DNA from: Pythium myriotylum
Lineage: Eukaryota; Oomycota; Peronosporomycetes; Pythiales; Pythiaceae
NCBI GenBank assembly: GCA_023091665.1
Contig: JALJCQ010000022.1
Location: 1,364,001-1,428,000, forward strand
Direction of reading: 5' to 3'
DNA length: 64,000 nt
The notes beneath the pieces were generated by a model that made no database searches, had not been told where the DNA came from, and worked only from the letters and a program-made list of their open reading frames with translations. This document shows, piece by piece, positions 19,834 to 30,605 of this stretch; position 1 is the first letter of the stretch, and each line of letters opens with the position of its first letter. Both the position numbers and the translations under genes were made by a program.

Positions 19834-20817
19834 ATGGGCAAGAAGAAGGCAGCACAGGCGTCGTCCAACAACGGCAGCAGCGCCAGCGCCAGCGCGCACG
19901 CGGCGTCGCCCGTCAAGAGCAACGGCGCCAACACCAAGCTGCTCTCGGCCGCGACGTCGCCGGCGTCGTCGTCCAACTACAGCAACTACGGCGCGCTCGT
20001 GGACGACGTGCGCTCGGCCCACGCGAGCAACGACGGCGAAAAGTCCCGCCAGCTCCACCAGATCAAGCTCGAGATGGGTCGCCACGACCACGCCATGGAG
20101 AACCACATGGCCGGTGGCGACCACATCAAGAGCGCGGTCTACGGCGGCCTTGATGGCATCATCACGACCTTTGCCACGGTCACGTCGGTCGCCGGCTCGG
20201 GACTGCCGCACTCGGTCATCCTCATTATTGGTCTCGCGCATCTCGTGGCCGATGGCCTCTCCATGGGCCTCGGAGACATGCTCTCGAGCCAGGCCGAAGC
20301 CGATCTCGTCAAGCATGAGCGCGCGCGTGAAGTCTGGGAGTTTGAAAACTACCCGGAAGGAGAAATCGAAGAGATGGTCGAGCTCTACGAGAAGAAGGGC
20401 ATCTCGACCAACGACGCCAAGCTCGTGGTCACGACGCTCGCCAAGTACAAGGAGGCGTTTATCGACATTATGATGGTCGAGGAGCTCAACCTCATGCCCG
20501 TCGACGACGAGGACTCGCCGCTCAAGGGCGGTATCATCACGTTCGTGTCGTTCATGCTCTTTGGCGTCATCCCGCTGCTCTCGTACCTCGTGAATCTCAT
20601 CCCCGGGCTCAAGATGAGCGCCGACACGACCTTTAACGCCTCGTGCGTGCTCACGGTCATCACCCTTTTCCTGCTCGGCGCCGTCAAGGGCTCGTTCGTG
20701 GGCCAGAAGTGGTACCAGAGTGGCGCGTCCATGGCCGTCAATGGCTCGCTCGCCGCCTTCTTTGGCTGGCTCATCGGTTACTTGCTCAAGCTCACAGGTA
20801 TCCAGGACGTCGCATAG
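19834..20817 (+). CDS. VIT1 homologue: VIT1/CCC1-family iron/manganese transporter
   Basis: A 327-residue protein that moves Fe2+/Mn2+ into the vacuole in plants and fungi. The first 90 residues are a disordered Ser/Ala/Asn-rich tail. The first membrane helix begins SAVYGGLDGIITTFATVTSV, the family signature. VILIIGLAHLVADGLSMGLGDMLSSQ covers helix 2. A charged cytosolic loop (about 165-225) is rich in Glu and Met (EEIEEMVELYEKKG type), where the family binds metal. Three further hydrophobic helices follow, ending GSLAAFFGWLIGYLLKL. The ATG at 19834 has an ACC-ATG-G context and follows a short leader. Length and topology are normal. Confidence 0.92.
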   Translation: MGKKKAAQASSNNGSSASASAHAASPVKSNGANTKLLSAATSPASSSNYSNYGALVDDVRSAHASNDGEKSRQLHQIKLEMGRHDHAMENHMAGGDHIKSAVYGGLDGIITTFATVTSVAGSGLPHSVILIIGLAHLVADGLSMGLGDMLSSQAEADLVKHERAREVWEFENYPEGEIEEMVELYEKKGISTNDAKLVVTTLAKYKEAFIDIMMVEELNLMPVDDEDSPLKGGIITFVSFMLFGVIPLLSYLVNLIPGLKMSADTTFNASCVLTVITLFLLGAVKGSFVGQKWYQSGASMAVNGSLAAFFGWLIGYLLKLTGIQDVA

Positions 20818-20948
20818 GCAGAGGACTGCGTTTTTCCCCGCCACGCTTTGCGGTTGCAGTCTAGTAGGAGTCGTATTCTTTTCATTTCCTTCTTTCCGCT
20901 TCCTTTTTTCTCCCATTAATGCACATTGTTTGTTCAACTTCTCTCGGG

Positions 20949-22352
20949 TCACACGCCTTCGACAAAACCCGACACGGCACGAAGAAGTTCGAGACTGGTG
21001 ACGCCAAAGTACAGACTCGCACCGAAGACCACGACCGCGACCGCGGCGACGACGGTGAGCAGCATCGGCAGCGGTGCCATGGGTTTGAAGACGCTCATGA
21101 TGGCCGAGTCGGCGTCGAAGAGCGGCGCGCGCAGCGTCGAACTGAGGATCATAAAGTTGTGGAGGCAGCCCGAGTGGCAGCTCACGCTCAAGATGCGGCC
21201 GTCGCTTGTCCACTGCAGATCCTCGAAGCTCAGCGCCGTCACGCCCGTAGACGAGGAGCTACCACCTGAGCCGGGCGCATTGCCGTCGCTGCCTGAGCTG
21301 TTTTGCGAGGACGAGCCCGGCGTTCCCGACACCGGGGCGCCCTCGGGCTCGAGATACTCGACCGCGATCTCCTTCCAGTCGCTCATGCGCACGACCTTGA
21401 TGCAGTTATCGCCGCAAGTGGCGACCGTGCCGTTCTCCTCGTTGAATGCGATCTCGCGCAGTGAGTGCTCGTGGAACTTGGCGCAGTACTGCTCTTGGCC
21501 GATCTCGTTTAAGTGCGTGGAGATGATCACGACGTACCCGGAGGAGAAGCCGGCAATGATGTAGCCGTTCCCAAACCATTGGTAGTTGACGATGCTGCCG
21601 TAGCGGGCCTGGAACGCGAGCTCGAGCGCGTTCTCTCGCTCGTTGAGATCGTAGAGCAGGATCGTGCGGCCGCCCATGTTGACCGAGAGGATCGAATCCT
21701 TGTCGTCGGTCTTGCCGCCGAACGTGATGCACTGCGGCGACGCCTTAATCTTGACCTGATCGAATGTGCGTCCGTTCGACAGGCAGATAGTGATCTGTCG
21801 GTCTTCGGACCCGAACGCAAACTTGTTTTCGAGATTCCAGTCGCCGCAGAGAATGCGGCGCTTGTGCTTGCTCACAGCCTGGCACTTTTCTCCTGTCGCG
21901 TGGTCGTAGATGTACACTTGTCCTCGATTCGTGCCAACGGCGAGCAGCTGCGAGCCCGGGGCCTTGGACCACTTGAGGAAGCTGATGTCCTTGCACGGCA
22001 TGTCCACGAGCTTGTGCTCGCGGATCTTCTTGGGCTCCCAGAGCACGAGCGCCGCCGAGTTGGCCTGCACGATCGCGAGGATCTCGCCGTTCTGGCTCCA
22101 GTCCATCAGAGTACACGGACTGAGCGAGCTCATGGTCAGTGACAAGCCAGTACAATGAACGAAAGACAATCGGGCAAGGTCTCACCTAGGCGACGGAGGC
22201 ACAACCTGGTCGATCATCTTGCCGCGACGCGTGAAGATGTGGGCCACACGAGAGCTGCCCGTGGACGCGACGTAGTTGCCCTGCGGGTCCCACGCGTACT
22301 TGACAGGGCCGACGCCGTGGTGGCGCGCGTCGACTGTGAAGACCATGAGCAT
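20949..22352 (-). CDS. WDR19/IFT144-like beta-propeller, truncated, with C-terminal membrane helix (2 exons)
   Basis: Exons 22186-22352 and 20949-22119 are joined across a 66-bp GT-AG intron (GTGAGA...CTCAG), giving 445 residues. The joint reads VVPPSPSPCTLMDWSQNGEI. The sequence follows the first propeller of WDR19 (IFT144) closely: KYAWDPQGNYVASTG, WSQNGEILAI, KHKRRILCGDWNLENKFAFG, NYQWFGNGYIIAGFSSGYVV and TVATCGDNCIKV. Animal WDR19 is about 1,340 residues with a second propeller and TPR repeats. Here the protein stops after the first propeller with a Ser/Gly linker (about 310-340) and a hydrophobic helix, PMLLTVVAAVAVVVFGASLYFG, near the end. It therefore looks like a membrane-anchored derivative rather than the IFT-A subunit itself. 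A 90-bp fragment of it lies at 24195-24290. Confidence 0.8.
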
Positions 22353-22583
22353 GGTGGTTCGAGTGAGGAGTGTGAATGCAACGACGGACAAGAGCGAGTC
22401 GTAGTGACATGCCCTCGTTTGTGTGGCAGTGCCATGGCATAAAAGCGCAATTGAATTTTGAATCGAATCCGGCAAACAGCGAAAAGCTACTGATCGATTG
22501 AGTATGGTCCAACCACAATAGCAGGCCGTCGAACGATCCAGGATCAAGTCGATTGAGTTTCGATTTGCGTACTTTAATAGCGA
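22353..22583. promoter_or_regulatory. Promoter region of WDR19-like gene
   Basis: About 230 bp upstream of the ATG at 22352. Part of it (near 22410-22460, TGTGGCAGTGCCATGGCAT) is also recognisable near 24467-24490 beside the WDR19 fragment, so promoter and exon were copied together. Confidence 0.4.
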
Positions 22584-22690
22584 TCAGCTTGTGTTTCGTT
22601 CGACAAGTTCGATCATGACCGACCCTGATCGTTCGAGGCCCGGGTTGCCTCGGGAATTTCCATCAACGAGCACGACCCGGCTGGGTTCGT
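22584..22690 (-). pseudogene. RNase H domain relic (N-terminal piece)
   Basis: The minus strand reads RVVLVDGNSRGNPGLERSGS followed by VMIELVERN. This aligns with FFDGGSRGNPGPGGSGAVII in the relic at 10613-11165. Only the first strand pair of the RNase H fold survives. Confidence 0.6.
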
Positions 22691-22930
22691 TGGGTCGGAG
22701 CGGAAGGACTGGCTGACCAAGCGTCGAATGGATCAAGACGGCATGTTGTCTTTTTTTTTGTATTGACTGAAGTATTACGATTGTCCGCAAGAAACAATCA
22801 GTCCCTAGTCCCTACCGGGTGGCGTCCAGATGGAGATCAACTTGAAACACGAATCAGCCTGGTCTCGAGTCCACGCTTTTCTTGTCGTTGAACGTTGAGG
22901 GGCTTCAGTGCAGATTGCTCCCTCCATTGC

Positions 22931-23710
22931 CTACAGAAGCCCGAGTGCCTTGGGAAGAATAAGCGGCACGCCATCGAACTTGCCAGCGACCGGCGTTGAG
23001 AGATCAGCCTTGGCCACCAAAGCGCGGATGTCGTCCACTGTCACGCGCACAGAGTGATCAGTAGTGAGCCAGTTGAGAGCAGTAGCTGGGTCATCCGTCT
23101 CAGGCACCACGCCGAAGTACACGTGGACGTACGCCGGCGTGTTTGGCTGGAAACGCCAACTGTCGGCCAGCGAGCCAGTGTCGAGCACGTCAAAACCAAT
23201 CGCTTCCACAAACTCAGTCACTTCTCGCTTGGCAGTCGCGTCATCACCAGCGAGAGGCAGCGTCCAGCGCTCACCCGAGCCAGCAGGACGAGCACCGCTC
23301 GCCAAGTGAAAAGAGTCGATGTTGTTGAAAATCTTGACGACACGGGAACCGTGGAAATGACGCTGCACGAGCTCACTCGACGTCAGCGATCGGTTCTCGA
23401 GATCTTCAATCACACCGTCGCGCTCTGGGTAGTAGTTCATCGAATCGATGATGATCTTGCCATCGAAAAGGTCGGGTGGCAACTGCTTGTACGCTGCCAG
23501 TGGCAATGACACGGACACGATGCTGGAGGAGAGGACAGCGTCTTCCACAGTCGCAGCTGTGGCGAGTGGGCCAAGCGTCTTGGCTGCTTCTTCGAGTGTC
23601 GCGGGGCCACGGGAGTTGCTGATGACGACTTTGTATCCGGCGTTGACGGCGTGCTTGGCGAGGACTGAGTTGATGTTACCGTAGCCGACGAATCCGACGG
23701 TAGGAGCCAT
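22931..23710 (-). CDS. NAD(P)-binding F420-reductase-like oxidoreductase (copy 2)
   Basis: A 259-residue intact paralogue of the gene at 12068. It starts MAPTVGFVGYGNINSVLAKH, with the dinucleotide loop, and keeps ISNSRGPATLEEA, IIDSMNYYPERDG, KIFNNIDSFHLASGARPAGS and DTGSLADSWRFQPNTPAYV. The C-terminus is PLILPKALGLL. It differs from copy 1 mainly in scattered substitutions plus a few extra residues near the end. The 5' flank resembles that of copy 1, but here a 22-bp inverted repeat (23785-23843) lies about 75 bp upstream of the ATG. Substrate unknown. Confidence 0.87.
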   Translation of the reverse strand: MAPTVGFVGYGNINSVLAKHAVNAGYKVVISNSRGPATLEEAAKTLGPLATAATVEDAVLSSSIVSVSLPLAAYKQLPPDLFDGKIIIDSMNYYPERDGVIEDLENRSLTSSELVQRHFHGSRVVKIFNNIDSFHLASGARPAGSGERWTLPLAGDDATAKREVTEFVEAIGFDVLDTGSLADSWRFQPNTPAYVHVYFGVVPETDDPATALNWLTTDHSVRVTVDDIRALVAKADLSTPVAGKFDGVPLILPKALGLL

Positions 23711-23784
23711 GGTGTTGAACTTGAGGAATTGGTGGAAAGTGGGGCGAAGGTGGTTGCTGGCAAATTGCAGAATGACCTGGTTGT

Positions 23785-23843
23785 CTCTGTGCCTTCATAC
23801 GCATCGACCAAACGAGTTCTGCGATGCGTATGAAGGCACAGAG
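23785..23843. repeat. 22-bp perfect inverted repeat (hairpin)
   Basis: CTCTGTGCCTTCATACGCATCG at 23785-23806 and its exact complement at 23822-23843, with a 15-base loop. It lies 75 bp upstream of the reductase copy 2 ATG, and one arm is related to the copy 1 promoter. Confidence 0.9.
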
Positions 23844-24194
23844 TTCTGCAAATATAGTGCAGCAGGGTATGAAAACACCCGTCTCGAATATGCAGACTTA
23901 GTTTGATCTGCAGGAGCGTATTTAAAAAAAGAAAAGAATAGAAAAGTCGCTTCTCCAGTATACGTACTGACGTCAACGATGAATGCGTATTCGTGTTGAC
24001 CACTGTTATTAGAATACTACTATCATAATAGTGTGCTCGGACATCATAAGCGCCTTTGGTGTTTATGGCCCTGGAGTGCACGCAAACACTGTATCCAGAA
24101 CACTGTGTGTGTATCGATCGACCTTGTCATGTGTGGATTGAGCTTCTCAGAACGCTGCTGCGTGCGGAGGACGTGTTTGCGGATTCTTGTTTGG

Positions 24195-24510
24195 GTACAG
24201 GAGCACGAGCGCCGCCGAGCTGGCGTGCACGATCGCGAGGATCTCGCCATTCTGGCTCCAGTCCATCATAGTACACGGGCTGAGCGGCCGTCCTGCAGCC
24301 GCCGTTCAGAAGTGTGACGGAGAGTGGCAGACCGTTCACGCGCCAAGATTGGTGGCGCGAGATATTTGTGGTGGAGACGTACGTTTCCAAAGTCACACAT
24401 CGTGCTGTGGCGGCTCCTGCATCCTTGACCCTGGAAGTGGAAGCGGAACTTGAGACACCCCCTTCATGTGGCAGTGGCATGTCATGAAAGTGCGACTGCT
24501 TTTTGAATTG
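24195..24510 (-). pseudogene. Fragment of WDR19-like gene with promoter piece
   Basis: 24200-24290 is about 90% like 22036-22125, the beginning of exon 2 of the WDR19-like gene (for example GATCGCGAGGATCTCGCC). About 180 bp further right a piece like its upstream region follows (GTGGCAGTGGCATGTCAT near 24468). The stretch between does not match exon 1. It has no usable frame. Confidence 0.6.
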
Positions 24511-26498
24511 AAATGTTGCATTCAACAATTGGCATTGTAAGATTGTTCATCACAATGATTGATTGTGCCAAGATTCCAATCTACAACCAAGTAAGCGCGT
24601 TTTGTCGGGAAGCCATGTCGTCGCCTCCAAAGCCGTCATGCAAATCCAGACTTTTCATTGGTTAGAATACGGAGGAAGGCCCCAATCGAATCGTTTTGGG
24701 AAGCGTTCTTGAATCGAATCGATGATTATTCAGCCAACCAAAGCACCATATTTCGAAAGACCTAACCGCTCCTCCTCTCATGCATCTACCTTTTTCTGAT
24801 TGGCCTAAAATCAAATCTAATCCATTTGAATGTCTTCTGACAAAAGCTGGCGTTGGTCGTTTTCCTCACGGTTAAAATCACTCACAAAATGACCAGAGTT
24901 CACAATCTTTTTGTCGATGGCCCCATAGTGAAGCGGAGAGGAACTATCTCCCGAGTGCTACACCACAAGAGATACCTGTGTCGTGGCATTTCCTGAGGTT
25001 TTGGGGTCTTTCCTGTGTTTTGTGTTTTGGCTTTTCGCTGTGTTTTTGTTGCCCAGTGGGGCGCTGGAACTGCTGAGAACCAGGCTAGATCGAGTCGTGC
25101 ACACGGTTTTCAGCATGACCAACTCCACGTTGCGCCATGCCGCAGAGCAATTTGCGAGATCTCTTCGAGACCCCTGTGGGTGAGGACGAGACCAGTGCGC
25201 ATACGGCCAACATTGTCAATTCAGGGAAGTCTTTCAGTGATCAGCGGACACACTCACGCCATTCCCTAGATTGAATACTTCTGTTTCCCCCACAACCACG
25301 ACCTCCAGTGAAAAACCGCCCGCGTAGCGGGTGGCGACGGCTAGTTTCGAATTATGGCACTGATAACAGCAATTCCCAACGATTTGAATAGTTCCACACA
25401 CAGCTTGAACCCCGATGCGCGAAATAAAATCAAGAACCCATGTCGGACCCAATCAACAACTGGTTGGTGCTTATCATGGACAGGAGTGCCAGTCAGAGTG
25501 AGGCAAAGTGACTTGTGCATTTGGGCTGGTTTAACAGACGAAGTGCGTCGTCATGCCAGGACTTCCCAGAACTGACTGAAAGCCGGGGATGTGGCGGGTC
25601 CTGAGGTTGTCCCTCCCATTTGCCTCGCAGCCGCACTCCATACTTCCCAGAACGACGTTCCGTGCGAGAATGATGTCTAGAATGTTCTTTTGGTCGTGGA
25701 GCGATCCTTGTCGCAGGTGAAGCTCCCTCTCGGGTACAGAATCTGTACCCGAGACCACGGCAAACGAATTCAGACTTAACGCCAAAACGAAAAAATTGGA
25801 TCTGAGCACACTGTCGGAAAGCGCTTGATCTCCTCTATCGAATGGTGGTCTCGGATTGTCGGAATTCGAAGTTTGTCCCAAAACTTTTTTGAGCTGACTG
25901 AGACGTATCCGAAAACAATAAATCATTCCAATACCAGAGCATCATTGCAATAAATTGTGATGGCATGGGGCATGCAAAGAAAGAAAACCCGACACGAGAT
26001 CCCAGTCTATTATCAGATAACGCAAAACAAAACCGGTCTTAACGCCACCAAGTTGATTTTGAGAAAAACGCGTTTGAAGTTTTGTCTTCGATAAAGTACG
26101 AAACGACTCGAGACGAGAAAACTCACCATTCAACTCTGTAGTATAAAACAAATAAAAACCACATAAAAAACATGTCAGATACCGGTTTTTATTGCCCACC
26201 AACGTACTCTATGTTGTTTACCTTGTTTTTTATTTGTTGTTTAAAACTAGTAAAAAACAAGTTCGCGTTTTTTTTGTGGACACGTTGAACTTCAGTTTCA
26301 CAATGAAGGAGTTGGAATTTGAAGAAAACAAGGCCAGATTCGGAATCTTTGGGTGATTTTTTACACGATGGGGGTCCTAACTCAAAACTAAAAAAAAAAA
26401 ATCTTCTCATGCGAGATGACAATTATGAAGCATAATCCGTGGAAATGCAAAGTGAGCTTCCGACCAAGCTTTCCTGTTGGAAGCATCCCAAAGCGAGA
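24511..26498. other. AT-rich gene-poor region
   Basis: No convincing gene over 2 kb. Two minus-strand frames (25234-25452 and 25531-25926) have no recognisable domain and sit in sequence of mixed composition; they may be decayed mobile DNA. A 13-bp-arm palindrome is at 25728-25754. 26150-26410 is rich in A/T runs. Confidence 0.45.
25728..25754. repeat. Short perfect palindrome
   Basis: TCTCGGGTACAGA and its complement are separated by a single A. Confidence 0.8.
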
Positions 26499-26735
26499 GA
26501 TGCAGTTGAGTGACAGTAGAGAGATGCAGTTGAGTGATGGAGAACAGTCGAATACGACCAGGCTATCACTCGCCACTTGGCGGTCCGTGAGTGAATAGAA
26601 CGTAGTAGCAGCAACGTTTTCTGCATCTTTCTCTATCACTCATGAACGATTTCTGATGGAGAACAGTCGAATACGATCAAGCTGTCACTCGTCACTTGGC
26701 GGTCCGTGAGTGAATAGAACGTAGTAGCAGCAACG
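26499..26735 (+). repeat. Tandem duplication, period about 119 bp
   Basis: An 80-bp unit beginning GATGGAGAACAGTCGAATAC and ending AGCAGCAACGT occurs at 26536-26615 and 26655-26735 with few differences. Just before it, GAGAGATGCAGTTGAGTGA is itself repeated twice in tandem (about 26499-26537). Function unknown. Confidence 0.8.
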
Positions 26736-27800
26736 TCGTTGTGATTTTTGAATCGAATGTAGTAGTTGGCTGGCCAAGGCATTTCGCAAGAATCGACATC
26801 GCACATGTCTGGCCTCCACAATCGAACGACACGGAGTTCACACTTGTGCGACCCTCCTCTGACACCTCGTGAGTCGAGTTCACGAGCGCTCTTTCATTGG
26901 TAATTAATCTTTCAGTTTCGTCCAATTACAAAAAAAAGCACTGCCAGTCCCATTCTCTAGCTGAAATAATTTATTGGTCATTTTTCAATGGTCAGACCCA
27001 ATAAAATAGTATTGATATTTCGAGCAGCCCTGAATGTCGGCCTCTCTTTTGAGCGCCTCCGACTGCTCTGCTCGTCTACAAGTGCGCGATTGGTGTCACC
27101 ACCTTCGCGTGTCCAACTGTCCCGCCCGCCCCGACCGGCGCGGACTTGCACCAACCCACACCGCGCGCCTCACGCCTCACGCTTCGCCCCCTCCTTCAAG
27201 GCAACTACCGTCAGTGGCGACCTACACTGTAGACCTGGCGCCAGCGACAAAGCCCCCCCCCCCCCCCACACACACACACACACACGCACACACACACCCT
27301 CGTCCCCGTACCCGTACCCGTCCCCTGGATATTCAGTTAGTCGTTCACACAGATGTAACACATGAGACTCCAGCTACTTTCATTGTCATCATTGATGCCT
27401 AATCTGCCACGTTAAGTTGCCGAGCCAAACCGTCACGGCTTGATGGCTGCAAGATATGCGAGAAAGGAAAGCCCCAGACCTCAGTAGAACATGACTTCCC
27501 GCTTTTTTTCCCTCGATCTTCCCCATCGCGAGCTCGCTATTAATAGTCACTGGTCCTTGAACCCGCTATCGGTTTCTATATGAGCAGACCAATAGACGTC
27601 ACTTGAATTGTCAACAATTTTCGGGTCCTCAACGTTGGCAAACGCACACAAGCCACTCGTTTGTACTTCTTCTTGGACAGACTTATCGAATTCCAACAGA
27701 TCCATCATTGAATCGCGTGGCTAGTTGCATTTTTTTTTTTACGAGAGACCTGTCTGCTCGCTCTCTACAGCATCAACTCGCGAATATCACGATGTGATGA
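26736..27800. other. Gene-poor region with simple repeats
   Basis: No gene supported. Contains a poly-C/(CA)n microsatellite (27253-27298) followed by a GTACCC tandem (about 27304-27325). Confidence 0.4.
27253..27298 (+). repeat. Poly-C followed by (CA)n microsatellite
   Basis: Fifteen C (27253-27267), then about fifteen CA units with one CG interruption. Confidence 0.95.
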
Positions 27801-27960
27801 TGATGATGATGATCATGCGATGAAGTCTATTGACTTCAACTGATGAGACATTACGATGTGGTGAAGGTGGACGATGCCGCGCTTCAATGGAGAGTGGGGA
27901 TTGTGTGGCTTGGAGGCGCTATAGATGATGATGCTGAAGGTGAAGTCTATTGAGCGCAAC
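27793..27960 (+). repeat. Two further copies of the TGAAGTCTATTGA motif
   Basis: (GATGAT)n then GATGAAGTCTATTGACTTCAAC at 27819-27840, and GAAGGTGAAGTCTATTGAGCG at about 27936-27956, each preceded by an ACGATGTG sequence. Related to 11219-11335 and 43554-43587. Confidence 0.5.
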
Positions 27961-28698
27961 AAAAGTACCCTACCAAGAGCTGGGGCCCTGTCCATGCTGA
28001 ATATGGTAGGCGTGAGGAGAGGCTCGTCTCCGCGCACACTCCAGTCAAGTCCGTCAATTCACCAGACGCCCATAGATGTATACCTGCAACGGCTCGCTGC
28101 CTCGGATTTACGACGCCGTTGCTTGCCAAGTGATTAATTGTAGTCATGGGACACTAGCGGTGACCGCCCGCTCCGCGGTCGGAGGGTATATGTTTGGCTG
28201 GATAGGAGTAGGGCAATGTCGATGACGGATGAGCGGTAGTATCGAAGAGAATCCTGTGGTCCATGCTACATTGCTGTTTAGAGCAACGTAGCCCGTGTCT
28301 TATACGGTATGGGCAAGGGAAATGATCCACCAGTGAGTGATTATTAGGCGAATCTCGAGACGGGGGCATATTAATACGATGGGACCGCTCCGACGCAGTG
28401 TGCAAGACATCGAAGTCGATATGCCGATCAGATCCGAGCGAAATTACTGTACTTCCTATTGCACATCGAAGGCGAAGTGCATGTGCCCGCTCGATCGCCG
28501 CGCTCGTTGCTAGCAGTGCGCCACTTGGTGCCCCACGCTCGAATGCCGCTTCGACACCGTTTTTTAGACTGACACCTTCCTTGCCTCCAGGTTGGATGCG
28601 TTGTCGAAGCCCTGGTCTGAAACCAGGGATTGACCATTCCTCGAAGCCATCTTCTTCTTGTCGTCGGGGGCGTTCCCCGCAGATTGCTTCATTGGGCA
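27961..28698. other. Gene-poor region
   Basis: A minus-strand frame of 181 codons (28154-28699) has no recognisable domain and runs across the tail of the broken reductase, so I do not call it. A small hairpin CCCTGGTctgaaACCAGGG lies near 28609-28627. Confidence 0.35.
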
Positions 28699-29477
28699 TT
28701 AGAATCCCAACGCTTTCACAAGAATTGGCGGCATGGCACTAAGCAAGCCGCCCACAGGAGTGGAGCGGTCAGCTTTAGCGACAAGGGCGACGAGATCGTC
28801 AACTTTCACGCTTGCGCCATGCTCAGTTTTTAGCCACTCGACGATGAGAGCTCGATCGTCTGTCTCTGGAGCGACGCCGAAGTAAGCAAGGCCGTATGCA
28901 GGTTGTCGCGGCTCGAAACGTCAACTGTCGGCCAGCGAGCCAGTGTCGAGCACGTCAAAACCGATCGTTTCCACGAACTCTGTCACTTCTCGCTTGGCAG
29001 CAGCATCGTCACCAGCGAGAGGCAGCGCCCAGCGTTCATTCGAGCCCGCCGGACGAACACCACTCGCCAAATGAAATACATCAATGTTGTTAAAAATCTT
29101 GACGACGTGGGCATTGCGGAAATGGCGTTGCACAGGTTCACCCTAGACGTCAGCGATCGGTTCTCGAGCTCTTCGATGACGCCATCACGCTCTGCGTAGT
29201 AATTCATCGAGTCGATGACGATCTTGCCATCGAAGAGGTTGGGCGATAACTGCTTGTACGCTGCCAGTGGCAATGACACGGACACGATGCTGGAAGATCG
29301 CACAGCGTCTTCCACAGTCGCAGCCGTGGCGAGTGGGCCAAGCGTCTTGACTGCTTCTTCGAGTGTCGCGGGGCCACGGGAGTTGCTGATGATTACTTTG
29401 TATCCCGCGTTGACGGCGTGCTTGGCGAGGGCTGAGTTGATGTGCCCATAGCCGACGAATCCGATGGTAGGAGCCAT
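28699..29477 (-). pseudogene. NAD(P) reductase family, broken copy 3
   Basis: Starts MAPTIGFVGYGHINSALAKH at 29477 and follows the two intact paralogues to RSLTS. It then loses frame at about 29135-29145, where two extra bases occur relative to copy 2. It resumes as QRHFRNAHVVKIFNNIDVFH and meets a TGA at about 28921-28923 where the others have Trp (SLADS-W-RF). The remaining frame is clean to ALGF and a TAA at 28699. Two independent lesions make it a pseudogene rather than a sequencing artefact. Confidence 0.88.
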
Positions 29478-30579
29478 GGTGTTGAACTCGGGATTGGTGG
29501 AAAGCGGTGCGACGATGGTTGCTGGCAAATTGCTGAATGAATTCGGCTTCTCTCCTCATACAGGGTTGCGTGCATGTCCGAGTGATGGCGGCATACGTAA
29601 ACTCTGGCAATACCATTGGGGTGCCTACACCAGGGAGGATGTGATTAGCCTTGTGTTCCTCAGAGTAATACGGATGATTACCTACACATGCAAGAACTTG
29701 GGATCAATTTGTCTGCCTTCACAAAGTTCTTCCACATAAGTGAACATAAACCCGGCACTGATCGGTCGTTCTTGCTGTTAGAGACTGTTTATGCCTCTCA
29801 ACGCATTGAAACAGACGGAGTTGCCACTCTCCATAATCACCATCTCGTGGAATACTATCAGTGTGATAGTTGCTCACATCATGAATGAACAAGTAAGCTG
29901 GTTCAGACTGAACGACATGAAGACGTCCAACCCAGAGGTGACTCTCGCCGCAGGTGGTGGGTCAGGGGTTTTGGTACGGGGGCGCGCGATGAGCTGTGGT
30001 CTCGAAGTGATGTTGCATGAATGCTCTCTAGAATACTCATAGTCGCGCAATAAAATAAGGGTGGAAATGAAAGGTGGGCATCACCTCTCGCTTTAGCTCT
30101 GTCCTCCTTGCGTCCGGGAAAATCACTTTGAGTGGCGAGGTCTCAGCCTCGGATCCCAAGGCGGGAGTGGGGTTCGACGAGTCCATTAATTGGGTGCGTA
30201 GGTGGCGCAGTCGACTTTGTCGAGTGGTGGTATTTCTTGAGCGCTTGGGTGGATCCGTCAACTGTCACTGACTTTGAAAGCGGATTTCTGGGCGTCTTGG
30301 CCAACCCGTGCCCACGATGACCGGAAGGTTTTTCCTTCCACGGCCAGCATAGAAGTATAAGTTATCTTATAGACTTCAACCTCCAGCACTTCCGTTTGTA
30401 CAGAGGCTCACGACAATTTTGTCGTGTTTTCCGGATGTTGCACGAATTCTTTTAGTAGCCATCAAAATCAATCGACCAAGAAAATACCTGGGAAACCAAA
30501 AAGTGAAAGAATTCGCAATTTGTGGAAAGAGAAAGAGGTCTGCATCCACCCATCTATCACCTCTTCAAAAGTCCAGTCT
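29478..30579. other. Intergenic between broken reductase and Crinkler-like gene 2
   Basis: No gene supported over 1.1 kb. The left 120 bp are related to reductase promoters. Ordinary composition elsewhere. Confidence 0.35.
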
Positions 30580-30596
30580 TCATTATTCGCAATTTT
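30580..30596 (+). promoter_or_regulatory. Oomycete-type initiator (Inr)
   Basis: TCATTATTCGCAATTTT closely fits the oomycete initiator consensus (GCTCATTYYNCAWTTT) and lies 10 bp before the ATG of Crinkler-like gene 2. It supports transcription starting here, with a very short leader, and the ATG at 30606. Confidence 0.6.
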
Positions 30597-30605
30597 ACAC
30601 CAGCC

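Noticed and set aside
25234..25926. Two minus-strand frames that might be remnants of a polyprotein
   Set aside because: I could not find protease, RT or integrase motifs in them; described only as gene-poor region.
28154..28699. 181-codon minus-strand ORF
   Set aside because: No signal, domain or low-complexity feature, abuts the broken reductase and lies in mixed-composition DNA.
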